Assembly: GCF_002368295.1 (NCBI RefSeq)
Contig: NZ_AP018248.1
Span: 5,402,798-5,466,797, forward strand
DNA from: Tolypothrix tenuis PCC 7101
GTDB lineage: Bacteria > Cyanobacteriota > Cyanobacteriia > Cyanobacteriales > Nostocaceae
Length of the DNA stretch: 64,000 nucleotides
Reading direction: 5' to 3'
The notes below the pieces were generated by a model. It was given only the letters and a program-made list of their open reading frames with translations, had not been told where the DNA came from and did no database searches. Of the stretch, positions 27,477-36,556 are shown one piece after another. Within the stretch, counting starts at the first letter, position 1. Every line of letters begins with the position of its first letter. The position numbers and the translations under genes are program-made.

Positions 27477-28772
27477 CTACAGGGTTTGAAATTCCAAACC
27501 AAAAGGTGGAATTTCAAATACAACCTCATCAGTAACGACGGTTACCCAAAATTTTTCGTTCCAATCGCCAATAACTTGAGCGTAAAGAATTCCTAAGCTG
27601 GTATCTGATAAAGTTTCATCAAATAATATCTGTGTTTCATCACGTACCTCTAATGTTAATGTATGTGGCATAGGTCTTTCTGGTTGAGAACCTACAGCAA
27701 CTAACAACATCCATTCGGGGTTAGCAGAATCTTCCGATAACACCCACATAATTGCATATAATCGCAAACTTCCTTCTTCACAATCCAAATCACGAAATGC
27801 ACCCCGCGCAGTGTTAGGAATATAAACACCTTGCTGTTCTAATCCGGCACGAATTTGCTCGAAATCATCTTGCAAAGAGCGTAATTGTGAAGAGCGTAAT
27901 TGCGAAAATGCGGGTAATGGCATCAGCATCCATCCCAACTCTTGAGCAGCTAGGTCTATTTGATTATTTAACCACAAACCGACATTAATTAATGGTTGAA
28001 TTAAACTAGGATTAGCAGCTTTGTGAACCCAGCTGATTAATTCTGGGCTACTTAATAATGTCATTCCTTCGTTAACTGTTAACAATTCCCAAGGCTGCTG
28101 TTTTTGCAGTTGTGGTTTTATGGTTGTTAACTTTTGTTTTAAAGCTGTGGAATTAGTTGGTCGTGATGTTGGTAGCTGAATTGCATCTGGATTTAAACAG
28201 CGTAAATTAAGTAATAAATCGTTAGCATCTGGATTAAACCAGATTTGTGGTAAGGTATAAGTCCAATCTTCTGCTACAGGTAACTGTGCATTTGCTTGAT
28301 ATCTTTGGTATTGCTCATAGTTCATAAAACCAGATACAGCCACCTGATTTTGTTCCTCTTCTACCTGCATCAGCACATAAAAATGGGCAGCAAAATTGGG
28401 AATATCAAAAACTGCATTAGGAACCCGATGTTCATCTGTTAAAACGCTAGCAGTAATAATACAAATTTTGAAAGCTCCCACTTGAATATTACAAGCTGCT
28501 GATAATAAATCTGCTGTTGCTGCCTGCCAAATCGAAGCAGAATTAATATTAACTTCTAAATCAGATGCTCGTTGTTTTAGCCATTGTTCAAATCCTAGAA
28601 CACCTAACGCACATAGATAGACTTGCCAGCGTTGTTGAGAAAAATGAATTGATTGGCTTAAACTTGCAGCACGTTGAAAATGTTCTGGTAATAATTCCGT
28701 GCGAGTTTCGTTGAGCGAATACCAATCGGGGTAATCTGTGAAATCTAAATATGAGCTAGGTTGGTTAATCAT
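27477..28772 (-). CDS. DUF1822 family protein
   Basis: A 431-residue soluble protein beginning MINQPSSYLDFTDYPDWYSL at the ATG; an upstream TTG would add only two residues and is not needed. The opening block (FQRAASLSQSI, QQRWQVYLCALGVLGFEQWL) and the C-terminal beta-rich half (EEGSLRLYAIMWVLSED, MLLVAVGSQPERPMPHTLTL) fit DUF1822, a cyanobacterial family known for sitting between a sigma-like gene and a CHASE2/CHAT gene, as it does here. No catalytic motif or membrane segment is seen. Because of its fixed position it may be an adaptor, anti-sigma-like partner or CHAT substrate; this is inference. A short array of gtcaagg heptamers lies just upstream. Confidence 0.82.
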   Translation of the reverse strand: MINQPSSYLDFTDYPDWYSLNETRTELLPEHFQRAASLSQSIHFSQQRWQVYLCALGVLGFEQWLKQRASDLEVNINSASIWQAATADLLSAACNIQVGAFKICIITASVLTDEHRVPNAVFDIPNFAAHFYVLMQVEEEQNQVAVSGFMNYEQYQRYQANAQLPVAEDWTYTLPQIWFNPDANDLLLNLRCLNPDAIQLPTSRPTNSTALKQKLTTIKPQLQKQQPWELLTVNEGMTLLSSPELISWVHKAANPSLIQPLINVGLWLNNQIDLAAQELGWMLMPLPAFSQLRSSQLRSLQDDFEQIRAGLEQQGVYIPNTARGAFRDLDCEEGSLRLYAIMWVLSEDSANPEWMLLVAVGSQPERPMPHTLTLEVRDETQILFDETLSDTSLGILYAQVIGDWNEKFWVTVVTDEVVFEIPPFGLEFQTL

Positions 28773-28888
28773 GGTCAAGAGTCAAGGGTCAAGGGTCAAA
28801 AGTTAACAGATAAAATTAATAATGTAGCTAAATATATTTGCTTTATCTTTTCTTACTTTGGGTTCTCTGCATTATGTTTAAATAATCT

Positions 28889-30304
28889 TTACTTTACCTC
28901 GGCTCTATTATCTAAATAATGGCAAAGACGGCGAGCTAAAAGACCCGATAAAGGCTGATTGCGTACAGGATTTTTAACTTCAGATTCAGCTTCTTGCATC
29001 ACTCCAGAAATTTGTTCATCTAAAATTAATTCCAACTGTTGATCTAAACGTTGCAAGCGTTCAACATTAGTAAAATCTTTGGCTATTTGGAAAACGCGAT
29101 CGCGTAAAATCAGCAACATACTTTGACGAATATCAGCGCGCAATTCATTTAACTTTAATAACCGGGTAACTTCATATTGTTTCTTCATTCCCAATTGCGG
29201 TGCGATTTGGCTCATTGGTTGACCTTGGCAATGAAAAAGATGTAAACCAGTCATAAATAATCGCTTTATTTCTTGACTAGTATTACGCTTACTTTGCAGT
29301 TTACCGAGAGCAACTTCTACCACATGAGAAATAGCTGTATCTAAGGATGTCAAAAATTCTTCTTGATATAAATTCATAAAATCAGCTTTGTCATCCCCTT
29401 CCTCAGTCAACAGCGATCGCTCTACAATCGGTTGAATCTCCGGTTGATCGTAAGCAACTGACGCAATATAACCGCCTTGCGCCGCAATCCGGTATTGTCT
29501 CAGTTTGCTAGCCATTGCTTGCAATTGGTTTAACATCGCTTCCTGACTCAGCTTGCGATTCGTCCGAGTTTGCAAATCATTAATCATGCGAGTTAACTGT
29601 TCTGCTGTCGGGATTTGACAGGGTAGGTTTACCCCCGCCAGTTTTTGCTGCAAGCGGTCTTCGCGGTAAACTGCGTGATAGCTGATCAACAATTGGCAAA
29701 CTTGCTCAATTTCCATCGGCGTTAAGTGATACATATCCGCGAGAATGCGTTGCAATTCCTTCGGGTTAGTATCATTCAACAGCGCCCAATCGCTAATCAA
29801 AAATACACCATGCTGGAGTAAAAATCGCTTGATTTCTGCATTCTGCTTCACATAGCGACTCACCCACGCATTCAGAGAACCTTTAACTGGATCGAATGTT
29901 TTTAACAGTTTGGTAGCTAAAGACTCGTAAGTGGATTTGCGGACTCTGGGTTTATCAGAAGTTGCTTCTATGACTTGGTCATCTAAAACAAAAGGCAACA
30001 AATCCTCACTACTAAAGCCGTGGCGATTGCCAAACTTCATCGTCAAATCCAGACAAACTCGATATATTTGCTGAGATATATAGCACCGCAAACAAATTTC
30101 CGCTAAGTTAGCTTCCTCCGTAGCGCCCGCCTTATATTGTTGCATTTGTTGCCACAGATAACGCGCGATCGCCGCATCAGAAACCTCGCCCTTGCCGGCA
30201 AATTCTTTTTGAAAATAAGTTTGAGCCGCTACTATTATTTCCACCCGGCGCTTACTTGTAGAATCTAACTTGACAAATTCCCAGTATTTTGATGATTGAA
30301 CCAC
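28889..30304 (-). CDS. Sigma-70-like regulator heading the CHASE2-CHAT cassette
   Basis: A 471-residue protein with a GTG start (MVQSSKYWEFVKLDS). The central part (YESLATKLLKTFDPVKGSLNAW through VSRYVKQNAEIKRFLL) looks like sigma-factor region 2, and a later block (IKRLFMTGLHLFHCQGQPMS, then QIAPQLGMKKQYEVTRLLKL) looks like a region-4 or other helix-turn-helix used to read promoter DNA. It is larger than ordinary ECF sigma factors (about 200 residues), with extra helical segments between, and could be a divergent sigma factor or an unrelated DNA-binding protein of similar outline. It is first in the run with DUF1822, CHAT-CHASE2 and the secreted DUF928-like protein, all on the minus strand. 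Confidence 0.68.
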   Translation of the reverse strand: MVQSSKYWEFVKLDSTSKRRVEIIVAAQTYFQKEFAGKGEVSDAAIARYLWQQMQQYKAGATEEANLAEICLRCYISQQIYRVCLDLTMKFGNRHGFSSEDLLPFVLDDQVIEATSDKPRVRKSTYESLATKLLKTFDPVKGSLNAWVSRYVKQNAEIKRFLLQHGVFLISDWALLNDTNPKELQRILADMYHLTPMEIEQVCQLLISYHAVYREDRLQQKLAGVNLPCQIPTAEQLTRMINDLQTRTNRKLSQEAMLNQLQAMASKLRQYRIAAQGGYIASVAYDQPEIQPIVERSLLTEEGDDKADFMNLYQEEFLTSLDTAISHVVEVALGKLQSKRNTSQEIKRLFMTGLHLFHCQGQPMSQIAPQLGMKKQYEVTRLLKLNELRADIRQSMLLILRDRVFQIAKDFTNVERLQRLDQQLELILDEQISGVMQEAESEVKNPVRNQPLSGLLARRLCHYLDNRAEVK

Positions 30305-30640
30305 GGGATTTTTCGTTAATTGCAGCTAAATTACTCTCAATTTTTTCACCTCCTTTCAGGAAAAGCAATTTGCTGAGTATCTGTGACTCTATTTCCTTAT
30401 ATTTCTGAGGAGGGTGAACTTATGCAAAATCAATGAAAGATAGCGGAGAACAGTCAAGAAGTACTCACTGTACCACCCACCACCTGAAGGCAAAATCTAA
30501 AATTTACAGCAGATTACACCTAAATCAGGCATCTTACCCGCTATATATCTTGTATATCTTGCAAAGATTGGTTTGAATTGGTATTATCTTTAACTTCATC
30601 TGACATCTCCAAAAAATAATCAAACTTTCCCTAAAACTAT

Positions 30641-30670
30641 TGTAGAGACGTTAGTTATAACGTCTCTACA
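30641..30670. repeat. Perfect 13-bp stem-loop
   Basis: tgtagagacgtta and taacgtctctaca flank a 4-nt loop. It is free-standing, not at a gene end, and shares its cgtctctaca arm with the hairpin at 27457-27476. It looks like a dispersed palindromic repeat unit. Confidence 0.75.
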
Positions 30671-30729
30671 TTCTTTTCTGGAGATACCTATAACTGAAAT
30701 CCAAACTTAAGAGGTTATTTATAAATAAT

Positions 30730-30873
30730 AGGACTTACGCAACTGGTACACTCATCTTCTGGTTTAAGAGTCAAGAGTCAAGAGTCAAAGGTCAAAAATT
30801 CAGGTTTTTTGGACTTTTCACTCTTGACCCTGGACAACCTAAACGAAAAAAATGTGACACTTACATAAGTCCT
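30730..30873 (+). mobile_element. MITE-like element A, copy 1 (144 bp, ends AGGACTTAC)
   Basis: The element begins aggacttacgcaactggtac and ends acacttacataagtcct, so its ends are inverted (aggactta against taagtcct). The same sequence lies in reverse orientation at 58118-58262. The interior holds gagtcaa heptamers and a matching cactcttgaccc arm, so the whole unit can fold back. It encodes no protein. The paired copies argue for a non-autonomous mobile element. Confidence 0.72.
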
Positions 30874-30876
30874 CAA

Positions 30877-31030
30877 TAAATACAGTTCTGTTAAGAAAAT
30901 TAATTGCTAACAAAACCAAAAAACTAGTTACTCAACAAAAAAACAGAACAATCATTTTGGAGGGGGTTTGGGGGACGCAACCGTCACCCAATCGGGGGTT
31001 TGGGGGAGAATCCCCCAAGCTGGCTTTGTT
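30877..31030 (+). mobile_element. Element B, copy 1 (truncated; G-rich core)
   Basis: Starts aaatacagttctgttaaga and contains accaaaaaactagttactc, cattttggagggggtttggg and aaccgtcacccaatcggggg. The same order occurs in reverse at 56749-56947, which has complete ends and a target duplication. This copy keeps one end and the core but diverges after aatcccccaagctggctttg, so it is truncated or decayed. Confidence 0.72.
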
Positions 31031-31122
31031 ACTCATAATTTTATTTTTAAAATTACGTGCCTGGGGTACGTTAGCGATAGCGTAACGCACCTCTGGTAAC
31101 TTTTGACTTCCGCGCAGCGGTA

Positions 31123-32706
31123 CTAGCGCACCTCTTTCAGGCTATCAACTTGCTTCGTGAACAACTCAGTAAACAGACTCATCACTGAGCGTTCTTCGCG
31201 CACTTTAATATTAGCTGTGATGGACATACCCGACTGTAGAGTAACTGGATGGCCTTTAATTTCCAAATATTGTTTATCTAAACTCACCCGTGCGGGGAAG
31301 CGATAAAACTGATGTGTTTGATCCGGGGGTAAAGCATCAGAACCAATACCAATAACTTTTCCTTTAATATCACCAAACTCGCTAAAAGGAAAAGAATCAA
31401 TCCTGACATCAACATTCATACCTTCCCGGACGAAACCAATATCTTTGTTAGTAATAAAAACTTCCGCAATGTATTTTTCATTAGGAACAATTTGCATCAG
31501 TTTTTGAGTAGGATTAGCTACATATCCAGGATATTTAGCTTGCAAATCAAAAATTGTTCCCGCCACCGGAGCGCGCAATTCTTGATATCTAACATTCATC
31601 TGCGTTTGAGAAATTTTACTAGTGATGTCTGCCAAACGCTGCTCGTTTTCTAGAATCACCTTCATAAATTGGGTATCAACTTCTGCAATCCGCTGCTTGT
31701 TTTCTGAAATTTTCTCTAAAATCCCTTTATCGGAAGCGGCTACAGTATTAGTGAACTGCTGCTGACCTTTTTCAATATCAAATTGCAGACGTTTTTCTTC
31801 CTCAGCTAATTGAGCGACTTCTGCACTCAAATTTTGCACTTGTTGTTGCTGATTGAGATATTGCAGTTGGGAAATACCACCTTCTTCTGAGAGGATTTTG
31901 AGTTTATTCAAAATCTTTTGCTGAATAGCTAAACTTGACTGTGTATCTTGCTTTTTAACTTGAGTTTGTGAAAGTTGTTTGCGGGTTTTTTCAACCTCTA
32001 ATTGTGCGGCTAAAGACCTAGATTCTAATTCTTTTTTCGCAACTGCTAAACGTTGTTGCTCATCAGTACCTAATCCAGCTTCTGAACTATATTTTTTTAA
32101 TTGGTTCCGCAATAATTCATTTTCGGAAACTAATGCTGCGCGACTTTTCAGCAAAAAGTAAGTTTCTTGAGGTAAGCGACTCCGCAAGAATTCTAACTCT
32201 GTTCCTGACGCAGTACTTACTTCCATCAAGCGGCGATATATCTGATTTTCTTGAATTAATGCAGCGCGAATTTTATTTAAAGAATTTAATTCTGCACGGG
32301 TAGCCACAGAATCAAAAGTTAATAGTAAATCTCCAGCTTTGACTTTTTGACCATCTTTGACATAAACTGCTTTCACAACTCCATTCACAGGAGCCTGAAT
32401 TTCTTTATTAGTTCCTTCTGGCTTTAATTGTCCGGCGGCGGGTACCACTTGCTCAATTTTGGCATAATAAGCCCAACCCACACCAAAACAAGCCAAACAC
32501 ATCAGTGAGATCATGATTGTTCGCGACCAAACTGGAGATTGACGCAGAACGACAGCTTGCTCAAAATTAACTTCTTGAAAGTTCAGTGGAGATTGTTTCG
32601 GTGTTTTACCAGTAGATGTGGCTACGTGTGAATCTGTCGGTTCTTCGTTGTTATACCTGCCGTTACCATTTCTATCACTAAAGTTAGTGCCATTAAGTTG
32701 AGTCAT
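31123..32706 (-). CDS. HlyD-family membrane fusion protein (type I secretion adaptor)
   Basis: A 527-residue periplasmic adaptor. After a polar N-terminus of about 60 residues there is one membrane segment (IMISLMCLACFGVGWAYYA), then the biotinyl-lipoyl half EQVVPAAGQLKPEGTNKEIQ and APVNGVVKAVYVKDGQKVKA, a long coiled-coil hairpin (about 150-390, many Gln/Glu/Lys), the second lipoyl half (ELRAPVAGTIFDLQAKYPGY) and a beta-barrel end. This is the HlyD plan, somewhat longer than usual in the hairpin. It connects an inner-membrane ABC exporter with a TolC-like channel. The exporter gene is immediately upstream on the same strand (102-bp gap), so the two form an operon. The TolC partner is not in the window. 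Confidence 0.93.
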   Translation of the reverse strand: MTQLNGTNFSDRNGNGRYNNEEPTDSHVATSTGKTPKQSPLNFQEVNFEQAVVLRQSPVWSRTIMISLMCLACFGVGWAYYAKIEQVVPAAGQLKPEGTNKEIQAPVNGVVKAVYVKDGQKVKAGDLLLTFDSVATRAELNSLNKIRAALIQENQIYRRLMEVSTASGTELEFLRSRLPQETYFLLKSRAALVSENELLRNQLKKYSSEAGLGTDEQQRLAVAKKELESRSLAAQLEVEKTRKQLSQTQVKKQDTQSSLAIQQKILNKLKILSEEGGISQLQYLNQQQQVQNLSAEVAQLAEEEKRLQFDIEKGQQQFTNTVAASDKGILEKISENKQRIAEVDTQFMKVILENEQRLADITSKISQTQMNVRYQELRAPVAGTIFDLQAKYPGYVANPTQKLMQIVPNEKYIAEVFITNKDIGFVREGMNVDVRIDSFPFSEFGDIKGKVIGIGSDALPPDQTHQFYRFPARVSLDKQYLEIKGHPVTLQSGMSITANIKVREERSVMSLFTELFTKQVDSLKEVR

Positions 32707-32808
32707 AGTTATTTTAGATTTTGAATTAGTAATTGTTTTTAGTGATTCAGTTACTCACTGAGCAGTTATCCATAATTAATAGTGGCTTGATAACTGCTCA
32801 TAACATCA

Positions 32809-35808
32809 TTACAGATTTACTTCTTGCTGCTGATATAGGTAATGATAATGACCTTTAGCAGCCATTAACTCTTGATGACTTCCTTGTTCTGTAATTCTGC
32901 CACTATCCATGACAATAATTCTATCTGCATGGCTCACGGTAGTGAGACGGTGAGTAATAAAAAATACTGTACTGCCTTTGAACTCTTGAGCTAAATTCAG
33001 ACAGACTTGTCGCTCGGTTACGTAATCTAGAGCGCTGGTTGCTTCGTCTAAAACTAATAATTTGGGTCGTTGTAACACCGAACGTGCGATCGCAATTCTT
33101 TGTCTTTGTCCACCGGAAAGTCCTGCACCCCGTTCACCCACACGTGTATTGTAACCGTTGGGTAAACCCATAATAAATTCGTGGGCAGCGGCGACACGAG
33201 CGGCTTCGATAATTTCTTCAGTTGTTGCATCCGGGTTAGTTAAAGCAATGTTTTCTTGAACTGTACCGTCAAACAACAAAGGATCTTGGGGAACTACCCC
33301 CATCTGTCGCCGCAGTGAATAAAGTTCAACTTTACCAATATCATAACCATCAATTAAAATCCGGCCAGACTCCACATCATAAAGTCTCAGGAGTAATTTC
33401 ATCATCGTACTTTTACCAGAGCCACTCTGACCGACAATGCCGACAAATTCTCCCGCCGGTATTTCTACACTGACATTAGAAAGTTGCAGGGGGCCGCTAG
33501 GTGCAAAGCGGAAGGAAACATTTTCATATTTCACTGCTCCCAAAATTGCAGGTAAGGGAATATTTTGGCGATTGCTTTCAGCTTCTTCTGGTGTATCAAC
33601 AATATCGCTTAACCGCTCTAAAGATAAAGCTGTTTCTTGGAAGCTTTGCCAAAGTTGAGCCAAACGCAAGATAGGACTAGTAACGTAACCAGAAATAATT
33701 CTAAAGGCGATTAATTCCCCTAAGGTTAATTCTTGTTTAAGTACTAAATAAGCTCCTACCCACAATACTAGTAAACTACTCAATTTATTGAGAAAGTTAC
33801 TAGTTGAGTTAGCCAAGGTAGAAGTCACAACAGTTTTAAACCCAGCTGCTACGTATCGAGCATAACGCTCTTGCCAAGAAAAGCGCGATCGCAATTCGAT
33901 GTTTTGCGCTTTCACTGTTTGAATCCCGGACATTACCTCAACTAAATAAGACTGTGTTTCGGAGTTGCGTTCGGCTTTACTGCGTAACTGTCTTTGTACA
34001 GTCGGAGAGGCAATTAATGTCAGAATCACAAATACAGGGATTGTACCCAAACCTACCAAGGTAAGTTGCCAACTGTAAAACAGCATCACAATGATATAAA
34101 CCACCGAAAATACTGCATCTAAACCTACAGTTAAAGCTGTACCTGTGAGGAATTGCCGAATGTTTTCTAGTTCGTTAATTCGAGTTGATAACTCCCCAAC
34201 TGGTCGCTTTTCAAAATAGCGTAGTGGTAAGCGGAGTAGGTGGTCAATAATTTGTGACCCCAAACTCATATCAATGCGGTTGGTAGTATCCACAAATAAA
34301 TAAGTCCGCAATGTTGTGAGCACTGCTTCAAATATACCTACTACCAATAGCAACACACCCAAAACATTGAGCGTGCTAATACTATTTTGAACAATGACTT
34401 TATCAATAATTAGCTGAATAACTAACGGGTTAGCTAAGGCTGCTAATTGGACAAAAAAGGAAGCAATAAAAACTTCAATCAGCACCCGACGGTGGCGTGA
34501 TAAATAAGGAATAAACCACCGCAACCCAAAGCGTTCTTGAGGGGTTTCTTTAGTGGTGGAAACCATCAATACCCGCACCTGAGGCGGCATCTTACTTTCA
34601 TCAACTTCTAATCTCGCTACCAGTTCCGCTGGTTTGCAACGCACTATCCCTTGACTGGGTACACCCACAACTGCAATATTGGCATCAGCTGCATATAAAA
34701 CTGCATAATTCTCGCCATAGCGAATTAATGCTGGTGTAGGAATGCGGGTAATTGAGGTAGCGGGTATATCTACCAGATGAACTTTAAGTCCAATTAATTC
34801 TGATAAATAAGCACAAAGTTGAAACGAGAGATTACCTTGTCGTTTAATTTGCTCCGTTAAAATGCGGCGCACTACTTCCTTACGAAACGGAATTTGTAAG
34901 TGCTTGGAGAGCATTTGAAAACAAGCAAAGGTGGCATTTATTTCCCCATTACCACGGAAAAATGGGTATTTCTGGTTTTTACCTTTACCTTTTGCAGCCG
35001 TGGCTGGTTGATATTCTTCTTCTGTAGCGTAGGGAATATCTAGTTCGTCAGCAATTTGGGGTTGGCTATCCCGCACTTGCAGCTGTACTGGTTCATTCTT
35101 CTCCACAAAGAATAAATCAGATGGCGATAAACCAATCAAACGCACAGAATTTGGCCCTTGGGCTTCAATTATGCCGCCATTACTGACTTCTAAGCGCGAT
35201 CCATTGGTGAGATTTTTGATTGTACCGCCACCACTCACAAACCAAATACTATTGCTATCAAGTTGGCTAAGTGAGCTTCTTCCCGGATTCAAGTAATTTA
35301 CTTGTGCTTGCGGTAAAGCTTGTTCCGATATTTCTTTGAGATTTGCACTCGCTAAAGCTTGCTTTTCTAATTCCGATCCGACGACATCAAAAATTTCGAT
35401 GATGTGAGGGCGGTTTTTGCGGACATGAGCAAAAGTAGGGTAGGAAGAAAGGAGGCGTAAATATTCAACTGCACTTAAGGTTAAACATACGACTTCCGTG
35501 GAAGCGATCGCAGTCTCACAGCCCAGTTGACGCAAAAAGCCAATCTCACCCAGAATTTCCCCAGGTTGCAATAACCTTAAGGTTACTGGCATCTGTGTTT
35601 GAGGGTCGTATCCCAACAACCGCACTTGTCCTTCATAAATAATTGTTAATTTTTCAGGGATTATTTCTTTACCAATAATTTTTTGGCCTATGCGGTAGCG
35701 CCAAGCTTGCAGTTGTTGCGATACATTGGCGATTTCCTCATCAGGGAGTTGATCAAATCCTTCAACAGAGCCAAGAAATCCTTGAAAGGAGTTTTTAATA
35801 TATGTCAT
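32809..35808 (-). CDS. ABC exporter with cNMP-binding domain and degenerate C39 peptidase-like domain
   Basis: A 999-residue ATPase exporter. Order: cyclic-nucleotide-binding-like domain (about 15-135; GEILGEIGFLRQLG), a linker with an extra beta-rich region (about 180-265), a C39 peptidase-like domain (about 285-415), six membrane helices (about 440-730) and the ATPase (Walker A GQSGSGKSTMMKLL, signature LSGGQRQRIAIARS, Walker B LLVLDEATSALD). In the C39 part the segment NATFACFQML aligns with the usual DCGAACLAMI, so the catalytic Cys position appears to be Ala, and ENYAVLYA replaces the HFVVL that carries the catalytic His. It probably binds but does not cleave its substrate, as in HlyB. 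The same overall plan occurs in HetC-like proteins of heterocystous cyanobacteria. With the HlyD protein it forms a type I secretion unit. Confidence 0.88.
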   Translation of the reverse strand: MTYIKNSFQGFLGSVEGFDQLPDEEIANVSQQLQAWRYRIGQKIIGKEIIPEKLTIIYEGQVRLLGYDPQTQMPVTLRLLQPGEILGEIGFLRQLGCETAIASTEVVCLTLSAVEYLRLLSSYPTFAHVRKNRPHIIEIFDVVGSELEKQALASANLKEISEQALPQAQVNYLNPGRSSLSQLDSNSIWFVSGGGTIKNLTNGSRLEVSNGGIIEAQGPNSVRLIGLSPSDLFFVEKNEPVQLQVRDSQPQIADELDIPYATEEEYQPATAAKGKGKNQKYPFFRGNGEINATFACFQMLSKHLQIPFRKEVVRRILTEQIKRQGNLSFQLCAYLSELIGLKVHLVDIPATSITRIPTPALIRYGENYAVLYAADANIAVVGVPSQGIVRCKPAELVARLEVDESKMPPQVRVLMVSTTKETPQERFGLRWFIPYLSRHRRVLIEVFIASFFVQLAALANPLVIQLIIDKVIVQNSISTLNVLGVLLLVVGIFEAVLTTLRTYLFVDTTNRIDMSLGSQIIDHLLRLPLRYFEKRPVGELSTRINELENIRQFLTGTALTVGLDAVFSVVYIIVMLFYSWQLTLVGLGTIPVFVILTLIASPTVQRQLRSKAERNSETQSYLVEVMSGIQTVKAQNIELRSRFSWQERYARYVAAGFKTVVTSTLANSTSNFLNKLSSLLVLWVGAYLVLKQELTLGELIAFRIISGYVTSPILRLAQLWQSFQETALSLERLSDIVDTPEEAESNRQNIPLPAILGAVKYENVSFRFAPSGPLQLSNVSVEIPAGEFVGIVGQSGSGKSTMMKLLLRLYDVESGRILIDGYDIGKVELYSLRRQMGVVPQDPLLFDGTVQENIALTNPDATTEEIIEAARVAAAHEFIMGLPNGYNTRVGERGAGLSGGQRQRIAIARSVLQRPKLLVLDEATSALDYVTERQVCLNLAQEFKGSTVFFITHRLTTVSHADRIIVMDSGRITEQGSHQELMAAKGHYHYLYQQQEVNL

Positions 35809-36556
35809 GCCTAGTTCTGGTAATCAGCGCTAAATATATGTATTGGTTTTTGGTTATTAGCTAGTGGTAATTGGTTACTCAGTCATAGGAGGGTTTCCGA
35901 TGACATAGTACATTATCCGGCTTAAAAGTTACTTTAATTGCGAAGTTTTACTTAATATAGTTGCTATATTTGCCATTTTCGGTATAGATTTGCTAATCCT
36001 CATCAGAGATTTGTGCTGATAGTGAACTGGGTATAATTTACTTATTCAGCAACCTCTACCACTATCAGTGAGGTAACTCTGGCAATCACTGCTTTTGAGC
36101 AGTCTCAATGTCACAAGTTTCATAACTAAGCATGAAAGTGGTCTCACTGCACGTGACTGGCTCATCTTGAGAGCCATTTGTGCCAGTTGCGTAAGTCTTG
36201 TTAATTACAAAAACTTCATCAGACAGCAAAAATATAGTTTGTTAGTTGAGGGAGTGTTAGCTATCTACCCACACATCCTCTGGGATTGAAATTACTGAGG
36301 CATTTTGCTAAAACAAAATTTTCCTGGGGATTTCCACAGTATTTTTGCGGAATATTCTGAAATTCCCTAGATAAATATCAATTGTCATAGTAGTTTAATT
36401 TCCGTATTTTAGAGATAGTATCAGTAATTCAACTTAAAGAATATACCTTTTAAAAATAAGATGAATTAACTGAGTTGCATCTACTGTTTATTGAATAATT
36501 AGAGTATTTATAGAATAAGGAAACCTATAAATTAACGTACTGCATCATACTGTGTC
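35809..36556. promoter_or_regulatory. Divergent 748-bp spacer, no gene seen
   Basis: It separates the minus-strand ABC exporter from the plus-strand DUF928 gene and should hold promoters for both, but no clear -35/-10 pair is evident. Around 36175-36198 the sequence tgtgccagttgcgtaagtc matches one end of element A (compare 58244-58260), suggesting a decayed or solo end. The rest is AT-rich. Confidence 0.6.

Larger units (their letters stand above)
30305..31122. other. 818-bp intergenic region made mostly of repeats
   Basis: No gene seen. It holds a 13-bp perfect hairpin (30641-30670), a 144-bp inverted-repeat element (30730-30873), a second element with a G-rich core (about 30877-31030), and near 31068-31110 a short gcgatagcgtaacgcacc-type repeat. 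The start region of the sigma-like gene with its promoter is at the low-coordinate end. Confidence 0.8.

Noticed and set aside
24168..30304. Interpretation as a type III-E CRISPR (Craspase) remnant
   Set aside because: The CHAT protein is a CHASE2 membrane sensor, not TPR-CHAT, and no Cas7-11, Csx30 or CRISPR repeats are present.
36095..36289. 64-residue plus-strand protein between the ABC exporter and DUF928 genes
   Set aside because: It overlaps a remnant of element A, lacks a ribosome-binding site and shows no protein-like pattern.
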